From: Acanthacorydalis orientalis
Taxonomy: Eukaryota > Arthropoda > Insecta > Megaloptera > Corydalidae
Length of the DNA stretch: 64,000 nucleotides
Reading direction: 5' to 3'
Assembly: GCA_034766995.1 (NCBI GenBank)
Contig: CM068321.1
Span: 12,180,026-12,244,025, forward strand
Within the stretch, counting starts at the first letter, position 1; each line of letters begins with the position of its first letter. A model generated the notes under the pieces. It saw only the letters and a program-made list of their open reading frames with translations. It had not been told where the DNA came from and did no database searches. Of the stretch, positions 1 through 11,171 are shown piece after piece. The translations under genes were made by a program, and so were the position numbers.

Positions 1-1506
1 TTTTTAGAAATAAACGAATCAAAAGTCTATGCAAAACTAATAAAGATTCAAGTATCCTTACTCTAACTATTACTTATTAAATATTAATTAAAAAAGTAAA
101 TGCAGAAAACTTTTCAATTTTAAAATATAAATAAAATGTATGCTCCGTGAATATAAAACTAACCTGCACGTAATTCTATTGATCCAGCAAAAATTACAGT
201 AATTTCAATAAACGTTTAATATAATCTAGATCGTATTTCAAATTTATACCTTCCTCAATTTTAATTATTCTAGTATCATTAAAATCTCCCTAAACGTATA
301 ATAAAATAAAATACTACGATGTGAAATTGGACACAGACAGTTTTAATAACACAGAGATTTTAATAAAAAGAATGTTATAAGAATTAGAAAATGAAGCACA
401 AAGAGAAGATGAATGTAATAATGAGAAGTATATAAAGATTGTACATATTTTTATTTCGAAGGAATATAATAACACAACAGTACGATTATTTTCTGTTGAC
501 TCCTTTTCAGAAATTCAGAAAGGTCAAATAATCAACTAGTAAAAGTTCTAATTAATTATATTTATAAATAGAAAGTTCCAAATATTAATAATATTGAAAT
601 ATATTTTTAAACAAATTTTTTTGAAGATTTTATACCATTAAATATTTTTTTATATGTTTTTACTAAAATATAATTTAATGTATGTAAAAAAGAATAAATA
701 ATAAAAAATATTGATTTTATATAGCTCTTTGAAATGTCTTTAGGTAACTGAAAGAATCGCAATTTCAGTACGAATTTTAATTTATATTTAATATTTATAT
801 GGAATTTTATAAAATACATACATTTTTAAGAAGTATAAATGTAACCAATGCAAAAAATGGTCAACTAATTTAAATAAAAGATCAATATCTTAAGTAAAAA
901 AATGGTTTTCTTTTAAATAATATTTATATAAAATAAATACAAAGTTAACTATTATTCTACTAAAAAAATACAAAAAATCCTAGCTTGTTATATTATAAAA
1001 TATTCTATATTGAAATATAAATAATAAATTCGTAAAATTACATAGAAACCCAATTTACCCAATATTATCCAACGACTTCATATAAAATACAACAAAATGA
1101 TAGATGAAACGAGTTCTAATTTTATGTATCTGTTCTTGTAAAACTCTCATAAAATTTAGTATAAAGATAAATTTCTATAAAAATGAACACATTCTGATAC
1201 AAAGTGACTAGTTTATAAGTAACAAAGCACTCTGCATAAACGTAATATATACTTAAAAAAACTATAAAATGATCTCTCCTCTCTAGTGTCTGTTGAAACT
1301 TTGCCAGACACAGACATTTTGAACATGAAAAAACATTCAATTCAGATACAATAGTTTCGACTTTTGATTCGTCTCATATAAAAAGATACTATAGTTTTCT
1401 CAAACTAAATTTATATAGTTCTTTATCTACAGTCAGAAGTGTGAAAATAAAATCAAATTCTAATACTGAAAGAAAAATAGAAATATAAAGTTTGAATGAA
1501 GTTTGA

Positions 1507-1512
<6 letters not shown>

Positions 1513-1573
<61 letters not shown>
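1513..1573. repeat. (AT)n microsatellite
   Basis: Near-pure AT run of about 60 bases; produces the YIYIYI frame on the minus strand. Confidence 0.95.
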
Positions 1574-1574
<1 letters not shown>

Positions 1575-1894
1575 CTCATTACTGTAAAGTTTCATACTAT
1601 TACTAAATTGGACATATCTGGAAAACAATCGGAATTAAGGTTCTTTGGATTTTCATAATCTTACTGATGGTTGATATATGTTTTCCCTTTGTCAAATATA
1701 AATTATTTTATATGAATAAAATTATAACTCCTCTTTTAAAGTTCCACATTATAATTAATTTTATACACTCAATATATTTTTATTAATAAATTATACCAAT
1801 TGCTGATAAATTATATTAATTGATCAAAAAAATACAAAATATGAGTTTTGAAAAATGTCGACATTCTTTAATTGTAATAAATAAAAGATTTATG

Positions 1895-1966
<72 letters not shown>
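1895..1966. repeat. (AT)n microsatellite
   Basis: About 72 bases, interrupted once by TACATA near its left end. Confidence 0.95.
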
Positions 1967-1969
<3 letters not shown>

Positions 1970-2479
1970 TAATGTAGAACAAACAAAGTTATGTGAAACA
2001 AATGTGTTTTTAATGTTCCTAAATTGTATATTTTCAACAAAAATACAAATCTTAGATTCCATTCATTTAATTTTTATAGAAATAGACATTAATTAAATAA
2101 AATACTAATAATTCTCTGAGTAGTTTAAGAAATTCTCTAGTGTGTATATGCATTGATTGTTTTTAATAATTTTCTATATACAAATATTTTTATTTTACTA
2201 TTTCAAATATTCATTTATGTTATTAATTCCAGATGTGAATTACTAACGATTAAAAACATTCAAGAAAATCAAATATTACCCATTTCTATTCATTGAAAGC
2301 GGTAGATAATATATATTTCTTTGATCAGTCGTTAAAAATATCTGAATATTAGAAAAACAACAAATTTTTTTTGCCTAAGATTACGTGTAAAAATCTATAA
2401 AGATATTATGCCTGTTTGAATAAATTTATTTACGATTTATTTCACTGAATTAATTTAAGATAAGTGTATTTTTATGCTC

Positions 2480-2480
<1 letters not shown>

Positions 2481-2530
<50 letters not shown>
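2481..2530. repeat. (TA)n microsatellite
   Basis: Pure TA for 50 bases. Confidence 0.95.
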
Positions 2531-2533
<3 letters not shown>

Positions 2534-2697
2534 ATAAATTCCCCATGTACATAAATTAACATATTTAATATATTATGAAGTACGACACGTAGAATTAATC
2601 TGAATATAAATCAATACATAAGGTTATTTAATATAACATAATAAATTTATTTTGTGTGATTTTAAAATATACACACTAGTGAATGCATACATACTTA

Positions 2698-2700
<3 letters not shown>

Positions 2701-2757
<57 letters not shown>
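2701..2757. repeat. (TA)n microsatellite
   Basis: Pure TA, 57 bases, only 170 bases from the previous array. Confidence 0.95.
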
Positions 2758-2764
<7 letters not shown>

Positions 2765-3683
2765 AAAAAGATATTCACATCTTCTATTATTTTTAATTTA
2801 AACAATTAGACTGTAAAGTTCGATGAGTAATTTAGGAATGTTTAATGTAATTAAATTTTACTTTTGTTGTATGTGAATTGAAATTGGAATCGTATTTCCG
2901 TATTTTTGAGAATATTTTTAGAAATTTTTTGCAGGCAAACACAGTTCGTTTCACATTTTTGCTAGTCATTCACTTTTCATCAACTGATTTTCTTTTCTGA
3001 GCGCTGTTCTCTTCTATAAAAAAAGTTTTATGTTTAAAAAAAAACTGTTCAATTGTATCCCATTTCCTCGTACCAGTTCCAACCAATCACTATATGAAAA
3101 AAATTCACGTCCATAAAATGGTACGTTGAAAATAAAAATAAACCCGTCTCTTTTTCAATTACCTCTCGTCGATTTAATTACCATTTTCGTTCCGTTCATA
3201 ATTGAATGAAATCGCTATTAAAGAGCATCGATACAGAAAATAAAAACCTGAAGCGCATTGTTGTGATTGTGTTTTCGACAAAAAAATCCGTTCTCTATCT
3301 ACATACACAGAGAATTTTCCATGACAGTGGAACATTATCTGTCTATTTAGATTAAAAACAAATTAATTAAACAAACAAACGTGTGATGTGCTATCGCTGA
3401 TGCTGCATTCCGTATTTTTTACTTAAAAAGAGCATATGTTCATACTGTTTACTCATTCCGATGGTTAATATAAAAGCGTTAATGTGTAAAAAAAATTATA
3501 TAATATGTGTAGAGAAAGAGAGAATAAAAATGGTGTGATGTATTTAGTGCTTTTTCTTGTTGGTTTCGAAAAGTGTGCGAAAGAATTATCGTGTTGAAAA
3601 TGTTATTTTGCATGTCAGGATGTAATTTCGACGTAGGATATTATTTAGTTGAATATGTTACATGATTTATTTCATTAAACACA

Positions 3684-3685
<2 letters not shown>

Positions 3686-3724
<39 letters not shown>
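3686..3724. repeat. (AT)n microsatellite
   Basis: Follows ACACAAAC, a possible relic of a CA start. Confidence 0.93.
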
Positions 3725-3728
<4 letters not shown>

Positions 3729-4236
3729 TCCTTGCGTTTATTATTAAATAAATCACCAATTATATATTTAGAACCTATTTAGTTAACTATGAAATTTTCT
3801 CGTTGTTATTAACTCCATATGGAAAATATCACATATATATTTTGACGAGATTTTGTTCCATTTAGACACACGTACAGGTTATTAATTGTAATAAAAACTA
3901 TTCTTAAAATAATTTAATATTTTATAATCAGTTACTTATTCATAAATCTAATCGACTAGAATTTTTACGACTGTTAATTGCGACAAATAGTTTTTAAGTT
4001 AATATATTTTCTGTAAATGAGTTGGTAGAATTTTGACTTTTTATAATTAATGGCATTATTTATACTTGACAAACAAACAATTAGTATGAAAGTACAAATT
4101 AGTTATTGTGTATTTCGATTTGAATGTAAATAATTGCAAATATATCAATATATAGTTAAAAACTGTAAAAGAAAGAAGTTTTATTCAAGTATTTTGATAT
4201 TTAATTTATGTTTTGAATGTAGATTTATGTAAAATA

Positions 4237-4480
4237 TTATGTTGGTAGAAAAATAATTACCGGTTTTTGTTTTCTGAATTCTAACCTTATTTTTTTTCAA
4301 TGATAGTGTAATTTCATCGTGTTCATATTAATATCATTTTAAAGTGCATTTTTCTATCTGTATTTTGGTAATATCGAGTTCGGTTTTATTATTAAGAAGC
4401 AACTAAGAGAAAAATTTTGTATGAGTTCAAAACAGGTGGTAAAGCACCCAAAACTGCTCGTTGTTAATTCACCCAACGAA
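4237..4480 (+). mobile_element. Mariner-like element relic, copy 1 (left half only)
   Basis: Left end TTATGTTGGTAGAAAAATAA with TA just before it. It matches the left UTR of copies 2 and 3 (TTTTGTTTTCTGAATTCT, ATCATTTTAAAGTGCATTTT) and the transposase start (TTTTGTATGAGTT, GGTAAAGCA, AACTGCTCGT). Homology stops near 4470; no right TIR follows. The short open frame at 4421-4603 spans this junction and is not a gene. Confidence 0.8.
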
Positions 4481-4484
4481 CCAA

Positions 4485-4605
4485 AAAATATTTTGTGGTC
4501 AATAATTCTCAATAATTATTTATTGAACATTTTTGATCAGAAAAAAAATGTAGTTTATAAAGTAATTGAAAAATTCATTTGTAAAAGTTTTAAGTCAGAA
4601 TAAAT
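4485..4605 (+). repeat. H1 repeat, right-end fragment fused to mariner copy 1
   Basis: The run ATTGAACATTTTTGATCAGA ... GAAAAATTCATTTGTAAAAG ... GTCAGAATAA lines up with the right side of the H1 copy at 47290-47375 (CATTTTTGATCAGAATATT ... GAAAAATTTATTTATAAAAG ... GTCAGAATTA). It abuts the broken mariner copy directly. Confidence 0.6.
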
Positions 4606-5621
4606 GAGTTTGTTAAATATTTTGAAGAAAAAAAGATCTAAATGACACTTTTGGATATTATTGTATATCATGTGACAGATAACTATCGAGTCTTAAATTT
4701 CATTACCTAAGATTGAAAACTGTCTGAAACTTTTTCTAATCGAACATTTTCGTAAAAAATTCAAATTACTTGTTTTTTTATTGGAATTTAACCTGATTAA
4801 TGATGTTAAAGAAGCATTTAGATCAAGTTAATATATTTAGATATTTTATATTTTTTTAAAATAAATGAGGATATGTCAATTTTAAATACCTTATCAACAA
4901 TATTACTGTTTACCCTATTTTAATTTCTGTCTCAAAAATATTTTGTATAATAACTAAAATAACTGCAAAAAAAGTTTTTTAACATATGAAATCAAGTTAA
5001 TCAGATTAGAAATCATTTCGCATATTTCCTGCACATTAATATAACTATATGTACTTTCATATATTTTAATATTCATGTTAAAAATTTATTAACATTTCTT
5101 ACATTGTCGCATTCTGTCATATTTGTAGTCTGCATTAAACAGTTTTTATTCAATAATGTATATATTGTTTTTCCCAGTATTATTTTATTTCCTCTTTATT
5201 TCAAAAATAATTTTGAACGTTAATTTATATGAATATATGATGAAAATTAATTTCGTTTTATTTCAAATTCCACAAATCTCGCGAAATCATTTATATTTAC
5301 AGTGCAATTAAAGTGGTTCAGTTGAAGTAGTAGTAAGAGTGGTTGTAATACGAGATGTAAAGTGTACTTGCAAACGTTTGTACAAAAAAAAAATAGTAAA
5401 AAAAATATCAGTAAATTCGAAGCAATCCACACACATTTATATCGCACGTACAAGTATCGTATATTAATTAATTTTATATACAAAAATAAAAGAAAAAAAC
5501 CCTCTCACGTTCGATATTATTCCAACCGGATAAAGGAAATTATGTGAGGATAACAATATCTGTCTGTAAGCTACTAAAAGAGTGCTACTTAAGTGTGTTA
5601 TTATTTACTGTTGAAACAGAC

Positions 5622-5774
5622 CTGAGATTTTTCGTATTTATCTCGTAGTCTATCGGCATCTAGTTGAATTGCTTCGCGCTCTTTTTGTAATCTCGTCGTT
5701 TGACCCAGTGCCTTGTCAAGTTGTGATTGTACGTTATCGAAATCGTAAGTTTGTTTCTCCTTTTCCAATTGGAG
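5622..5774 (-). CDS. brp: Bruchpilot exon D
   Basis: 153 nt, 51 codons, phase 0 at both ends; minus-strand acceptor gttgtag|CTCCAA and donor TCTCAG|gtctgt. The peptide begins LQLEKEKQTYDFDNVQSQLD, continues KALGQTTRLQKEREAIQLDA and ends DRLRDKYEKSQ. It matches the segment that follows exon C in Bruchpilot (fly has a similar QLEKEK...YDYDNLQSQLDKALGQ run). It carries on the same coiled coil and joins exon C in frame (GEVRR then LQLEKEK). The donor gtctgt is the weakest of the four, deviating from GTRAGT at +3. The next exon is not visible in the 5.6 kb to the window edge. Too short and lacking a start codon, it is easily missed by ORF calling. Confidence 0.92.
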
Positions 5775-7385
5775 CTACAACATGATATCGTATTTAAAAT
5801 GATATGTAGGCGATTAAGATGAAAATAATGCGATTAAATGGTCAGATTTTTTTCGATTTCTGTCCGGATTTTGCGCTGCACGTATATTGTCATTCGTGTC
5901 TATTTAAAGGGTACATTTTTATTTTCCTTGTCGTTTATATAAATGACGTGACTGATTATAGAAAAAAGCAGTTCTTACTACAAATTAACATGAATAAGAA
6001 TGAAATATGAACGAAAGCAGCGTTTACATGATTTATTGATTTTCGGTTCATTAAAATTCATTGATAAAAAGTAGTGATAAAACGCCGATGTATTCCAAAT
6101 CGCATTTCGAGCAACATTTGCTGATTAGATGTATTTGAAATATTTCTTTTAAAATACAATAAATTCTATTCAATTTTTTATTTCTACATTATGGGATTTT
6201 AACCCAAGATCATTTCAACGATAAAATGTAGTAAATGAGAAGCGAACAGCTGAAAATGATAGAAGCTGAAAAATGATTCATTTTACAAAGCAATCAGCTA
6301 AGTAAGCAGTTTATCAACGATATACAAATCAAATTTCAAGCATGTATAACTTTAACATATCGAAGTAGAACTCGTTCGAGTTTATTCTTGAAACGACACT
6401 CTATTTTTAGTACTTTTTTACTTATTCACTTTCATTAAATTTTCAATATTTAAAATTAAAAATTATAATCTATTTCCTTCCTTTAATCTTTCGAAACAGA
6501 TTACTATTGCTACATGCTATTTTCAAACTATAGATCTATGTACCTTGGTACAATTACGGAAATAAAATATAGCCAAATTATTTACTGTTTTTGTTTGTAA
6601 TTTTCTATAAGCAATAATAAATTAACAATGAAAGTTCTACATAAAAATTTATATAAAAGCAAATTTTTCAGTTACAAAGAAATAATCTATATAGCAAATA
6701 TACTGTCCAGAATTCACTTAACTAATAAACATAAAAAAAATATTCCATCTGCAAATTGTTTATAAAAAAAATCGAAAACACTTAAATATTTTCTATAAAT
6801 TTCAAAAATATGCAATTTAATTATTTACTGAATATAATTAAACAGATTTTAATATTTATTGCTTGAAAATAAGTATTTTTTTAAAATAATATCATGTGGA
6901 AAAAGCAGTGTGAAAGAATTAAATATGTTATATTAAGTATAATAAAATACGTTACACCAACAAATTTGAATGCCATTTAAAGTAATTTATTATTGAGTGA
7001 TTTTTTTCAATTCGTATGAAGAAATATTTCTAATAATTTAATGAAATTAAAATAGAGTATCGTTTTCAAAATAAAATTTAATTAAATAATAGATCCAATT
7101 ATGAAAAACACTTTTTTAGAGAATTTCTCTTGTTTTGTATTTAATCCTATTTTGTCCAATTATAAGTAAATTTTAGCTATCGAATTTCGTCAATATAAGT
7201 TTTTACGTTACGAAAGAGTATAATTTATTAAATATACATAATCTACCTCCATAAAAAGGGCCAAACCTAACATATTTTCTTTTTAATTTCATCTGAAATC
7301 CATTGTACACAAATATAAAAAATATCGATGTTATGAAATAAAATCTAAATTAAGAATATAAAAAAAGATAGAAAAAATGACTCAC
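5775..7385 (-). other. brp intron C-D (1,611 bp)
   Basis: Bounded by the exon C donor gtgagt and the exon D acceptor ttgtag on the minus strand. By far the shortest intron here, and the only one without a long (AT)n array or a transposon that I can recognise. Confidence 0.88.
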
Positions 7386-8342
7386 CCTTCTAACTTCTCC
7401 ATTCGATTTATCTAGTTTCTCCTGCAATTTATCCACTTCAGTCTGTGCTTTATCTAACGCGTTCTGAAGTTTGTCTTGTTGTAATTGTGATTTACCGAGC
7501 GTGGCTTGAGTCCTTTCGAGTTCCTCGCGCGCTTTCTCCACTTCACTCACAGCTTTGTCGCGTTCCGAATGCAATCGGGCGACAGCAGTTTGAGCTCTAT
7601 CGTACTCCTCTCTCATACTTTCCTGCTCAGTTTGAGCATTCTCGAGACGAGCTTTCAACCTGTACACTTCACCTTGTGACTTCTCGAGTTTCTCTTGGAG
7701 TGCGGCCGCTTCACCCCGTGCACGTTCGCTGTCTGCTTGCGTGACTCTGAGTTCAGCTTGTGCACGACGAAGCTCCGCGGCCGATTTATCGGCTCTTTCC
7801 TGAGCTCTGTCCAATTCCTGAGAAGTCGATAACGTGTTACGGCCGAATGTCGTCTGCGAGCGTTCGAGATCGTGACGAAGACGTTCGTTTTCGAGTTCGA
7901 GACGCGCGAGACGTTGTTTTGCTTGTTCCCAATCGGCACCACTGCGACCAACTTCACTAGCCGCTTTATCCAATTCTGCTTTCGACTTACCCAACTCCGA
8001 TTGGGAACTTTCCAGTTTCGCCTCGAGACGATCTTTCTCAGCTTGTGCTCTGTCAAGCCGCGCACCCAACTTCTCCACTTCACTGTTCAACGTATGTATT
8101 TTCATCTTATATTCGGCTATTTCGCGTTCGTGAAGTTCACGTTCTTCTTGTTTTTCCTGTTCGGCACGATCTCTTTGCTCACGCAATTGAGCCATCTGTT
8201 TTTCTTTATCACCGATGGCTTCTTCGAGAGAGGACAACGCACCTTCTGAAGAACAATGGTGCGCTTGCATTGCTGTCAATCTCGCGCGTGCCATATCGAC
8301 CTGATTGTCTTTTTCTTTAAGAAGATCTTCTAAATTCTCGAT
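7386..8342 (-). CDS. brp: Bruchpilot exon C, large coiled-coil exon
   Basis: 957 nt, 319 codons, phase 0 at both ends; acceptor ttcacag|ATCGAG, donor AGAAGG|gtgagt. It opens with IENLEDLLKEKDNQVDMARA and SSLEEAIGDKEKQMAQLREQ (residues about 1-60), the last part of the ELKS homology region. It then passes into the insect Bruchpilot-type coiled coil: residues about 90-160 hold LDRAQAEKDRLEAK-like blocks, then a hinge, then LEKSQGEVYRLKAR-like blocks to the end. Many blocks are 14 residues long and begin L-D/E-x-A/S-Q. A short S/T-rich, heptad-poor stretch (SQTTFGRNTLSTSQ, residues 162-175) interrupts the coil. Translation from an internal Met at 8294 would omit the first 16 residues, but the acceptor and the exon B join show these belong to the protein. 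The exon is strikingly richer in GC and CpG than its introns. Confidence 0.95.
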
Positions 8343-9589
8343 CTGTGAATAAGTTTCTTTACTTGTCGTAAGATATTCTAAATGTTACACAGCGCCCATA
8401 AATACTAAATACATTATAAATACACAAACTAGTTCACATAACAGAATACACTACTTGCGAGTTGTTCACTGATACGGAAAGAAAACTTTGAACATAAAAC
8501 GAATCGATACGAAACTGTAATAAACAAAACGAACAGAACTGATAAAACTAGACTGGAAAGAAAATTAAATCATATAAGAATATACAACGTTTATACTACA
8601 CATATAAACATTTATGATATACATATGTACTTCTACAGTAAAATAAAATGTAAAAAAAACGAAATTCGTGAATATACGTTTTATTTAATAACAGATTACA
8701 GCATACAAATAAATAATACAAACATACAATAAATAAAACTGGAAATAATATAACGTACTGACTGTAGGTGCACAACAAAACAATATATAAAAGAACAACA
8801 AGCGATTCTAACAAGTATACTACATTATTCACTTGAAAATACTGTGTGTTCTTAAGCGTTGTGTTTGAAAACTTGGCCTTTTATATCAAAATTCCTCTCG
8901 AGGAAAAAACTTCGATCAATACATGTCATGTCTTTTTATGTATTTATATATTTTAATATTTGAATAAAATAAAACAAACAAGGTATTTATAGCGTTAAAA
9001 AGGAAATTTTAATTAATATTACAAAAAAAAACATGTACTTTATCATAAGATCTGCAGAATGTCATAATTTGATACAAGATTTTTAAAATTAATATTCATG
9101 AACATGAGATGTATTTGAATTTAAATTATGAATCACGCAAATGTTTAATACTTCATTAAGCCTATTTAACATACGTTAAGAAAATTATTTCTTTAATTTT
9201 TAAGACCTTGAATTTTCTAATTACACTGTTTTTCAATACGTACTGTCTTTATAAATTAATTATTTTAATCATTATTGCAAAATAATTACCCAAAATAAAT
9301 TGCTGGATAAAAGTACACGCGTTTACTTAAAGAAGGTATGTCATTTTCAGTATCTTTAAATATAATTAAAATATATTTTGCAAAATGTTATATAATGATC
9401 CAATTAATAATTGCTTCAAATGAAAATGAATCGTATTTCACACAATTGTCAGACAGTTGAGTGTATTTATTAAAAAAGTTATAGTAAATGATAACTAGTG
9501 AAAAACTAGTTATATTTAATGTTATGATTTGAAATCTCAACAATTTTACAGTTGAATTCCTTTTCCTATCTGATAAATCATAAAGATTT

Positions 9590-9777
9590 TTTTTTCGATC
9601 AAAATATTCAATAAATGATTACTGATCATTTTTGAATAATCAATAACTTTCAAAAATAATCAATAATTTAGTACTGAGCATCTTTGAACACAAAAAAACT
9701 TTTTGTAATTCTTGAGATGAAACAATAATTCAATTGTGAAAGTGAATTTAACAAGAATCAAATACTATATTGTTTCA
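9590..9777 (+). repeat. H1 repeat, partial copy
   Basis: Contains GATCATTTTTGAATAATCAA, GTACTGAGCATCTTTGAACA and ends GTGAAAGTGAATTTAACAAG ... CTATATTGTTTC, resembling the right arm of H1 copies at 35110-35165. The left arm is not clear. Confidence 0.45.
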
Positions 9778-10344
9778 TAGAGATAATTTGCATTTTATTG
9801 AGTGTAATTATTATCATATAATGTTTCTTAGATACGTGTGTACTCTAGTAGATATAAGTCTAATCTTGCCTATTAAAAAAGTCTCAATGAATAAGAACCA
9901 GTGATTAAAAATAATTCATTAAAAATCCCTATCCTATTTTTCATTTTCAATACTCGTAAAATAATATCGTATTCTATAAAGCATTCTATAAAGCATCATA
10001 TTGTTATTTTTACTTCATATCATTTATCACAATATTGGTTTTCTTGAATAAAAAAAACACATTAACGTAAAGAAAATGTCAAATATCATAATATATAAAC
10101 AGTGAATTATTTATGACAAGGTATTGAGTTCATGTATGATAAATGTTTCTATTAAAATATTTACGAAATCAAATAACTCCTTTATCATTTTCTATGATAG
10201 AAAATATGAAATATAAATTTAAGAACACACAGTTGGAAGTATATTTCTATATATCTTTTAATCAAGTCATTAAGGTTGTCAAATCAATTGTTATACCAAG
10301 TAGCCTGCTCAAAAAACATAAATATGCTTCATAAAATAATTAAG

Positions 10345-10347
<3 letters not shown>

Positions 10348-10387
<40 letters not shown>
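10348..10387. repeat. (AT)n microsatellite
   Basis: 40 bases, uninterrupted. Confidence 0.93.
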
Positions 10388-10390
<3 letters not shown>

Positions 10391-10745
10391 GGTAACACAA
10401 GAATTATTATATTTAATTCAATATCAAATAATAATATCGATGTCAATGCTAAATCACCAATATCAAAGAGTATGAATTAATTGGTAACATATAATTTATT
10501 AGTCATGTATCACGCAATAACGAAGAGTTTTTGTTTGAAAACCTGTTAAAATAATATACATGTAAATAGATTTGCAAGCTTATTTTCTTAATAATCTGTT
10601 ATGATGAAAAATTTAAATAAAATATGAGTATAAAAAGTATTTTTCCGATGAGATTTTTTTTATTCAACTTACATATTTGACATCCTCTTGTCATCAGTTT
10701 CAAGATTTTTACACTACAAACACTACATCAATACATATAGACATG

Positions 10746-10748
<3 letters not shown>

Positions 10749-10818
<70 letters not shown>

Positions 10819-10820
10819 TA
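10749..10820. repeat. (TA)n microsatellite
   Basis: Over 60 pure bases, then a TACATATATA variant. Confidence 0.95.
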
Positions 10821-11135
10821 AACATTTATTTGTTTCTGTATGTTTGTACAAGAATTGAATTATCTATTCAATATGGATTAATAAATATTACAAAAAAATA
10901 TATAAAATTTTATACTGATTGACATTTTTGTGCAAGTTTTAGTTAAATATCGATAATTAGATTTTTTAAGACATCATTTATTCATCAGTTTAATTTGACA
11001 TCCTAAATCGAGTTTATGGAATTTAATTACATAAATATTTAAAATTTTAATTCTAAACAATTTTAGCCATTCTCATAGTATATAAATCTATCACATTGCA
11101 AAGGTGTACAAAAGTAATAAAGAAAATTTGACTCT

Positions 11136-11171
11136 TACCTTTACCCTTACCTATACCTTATCTTACCCAAC
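11136..11171 (-). repeat. Degenerate CTTACC run
   Basis: CTTACCTTTACCCTTACCTA then TACCTTATCTTACCC. In the brp sense strand it reads as repeated GGTAAG/GGTATAG, like stacked 5' splice sites without a pyrimidine tract. Not the insect telomere repeat. Confidence 0.45.

Larger units (their letters stand above)
1..5621 (-). other. brp intron downstream of exon D (3' end outside window)
   Basis: No coding exon seen. It holds five long (AT)n arrays (1513-3724), a truncated mariner relic with an attached H1 fragment (4237-4605) and AT-rich filler. Bases about 2930-3640 are less AT-rich, with more CpG, but contain no open frame with splice signals that I could support. Confidence 0.75.

Noticed and set aside
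7350..7385. C-terminal tail VSHFFYLFLYS of the exon C frame
   Set aside because: It begins at the gtgagt donor and is translated intron.
7445..8320. Open frames on the plus strand (7445-7744, 7760-7960, 7872-8249, 8045-8320) and an alternative minus frame (7655-8083) over exon C
   Set aside because: They are shadows of a GC-rich, stop-poor coding exon; peptides are Cys/Phe/Leu-rich and unlike any family, while the main frame is unmistakably Bruchpilot.
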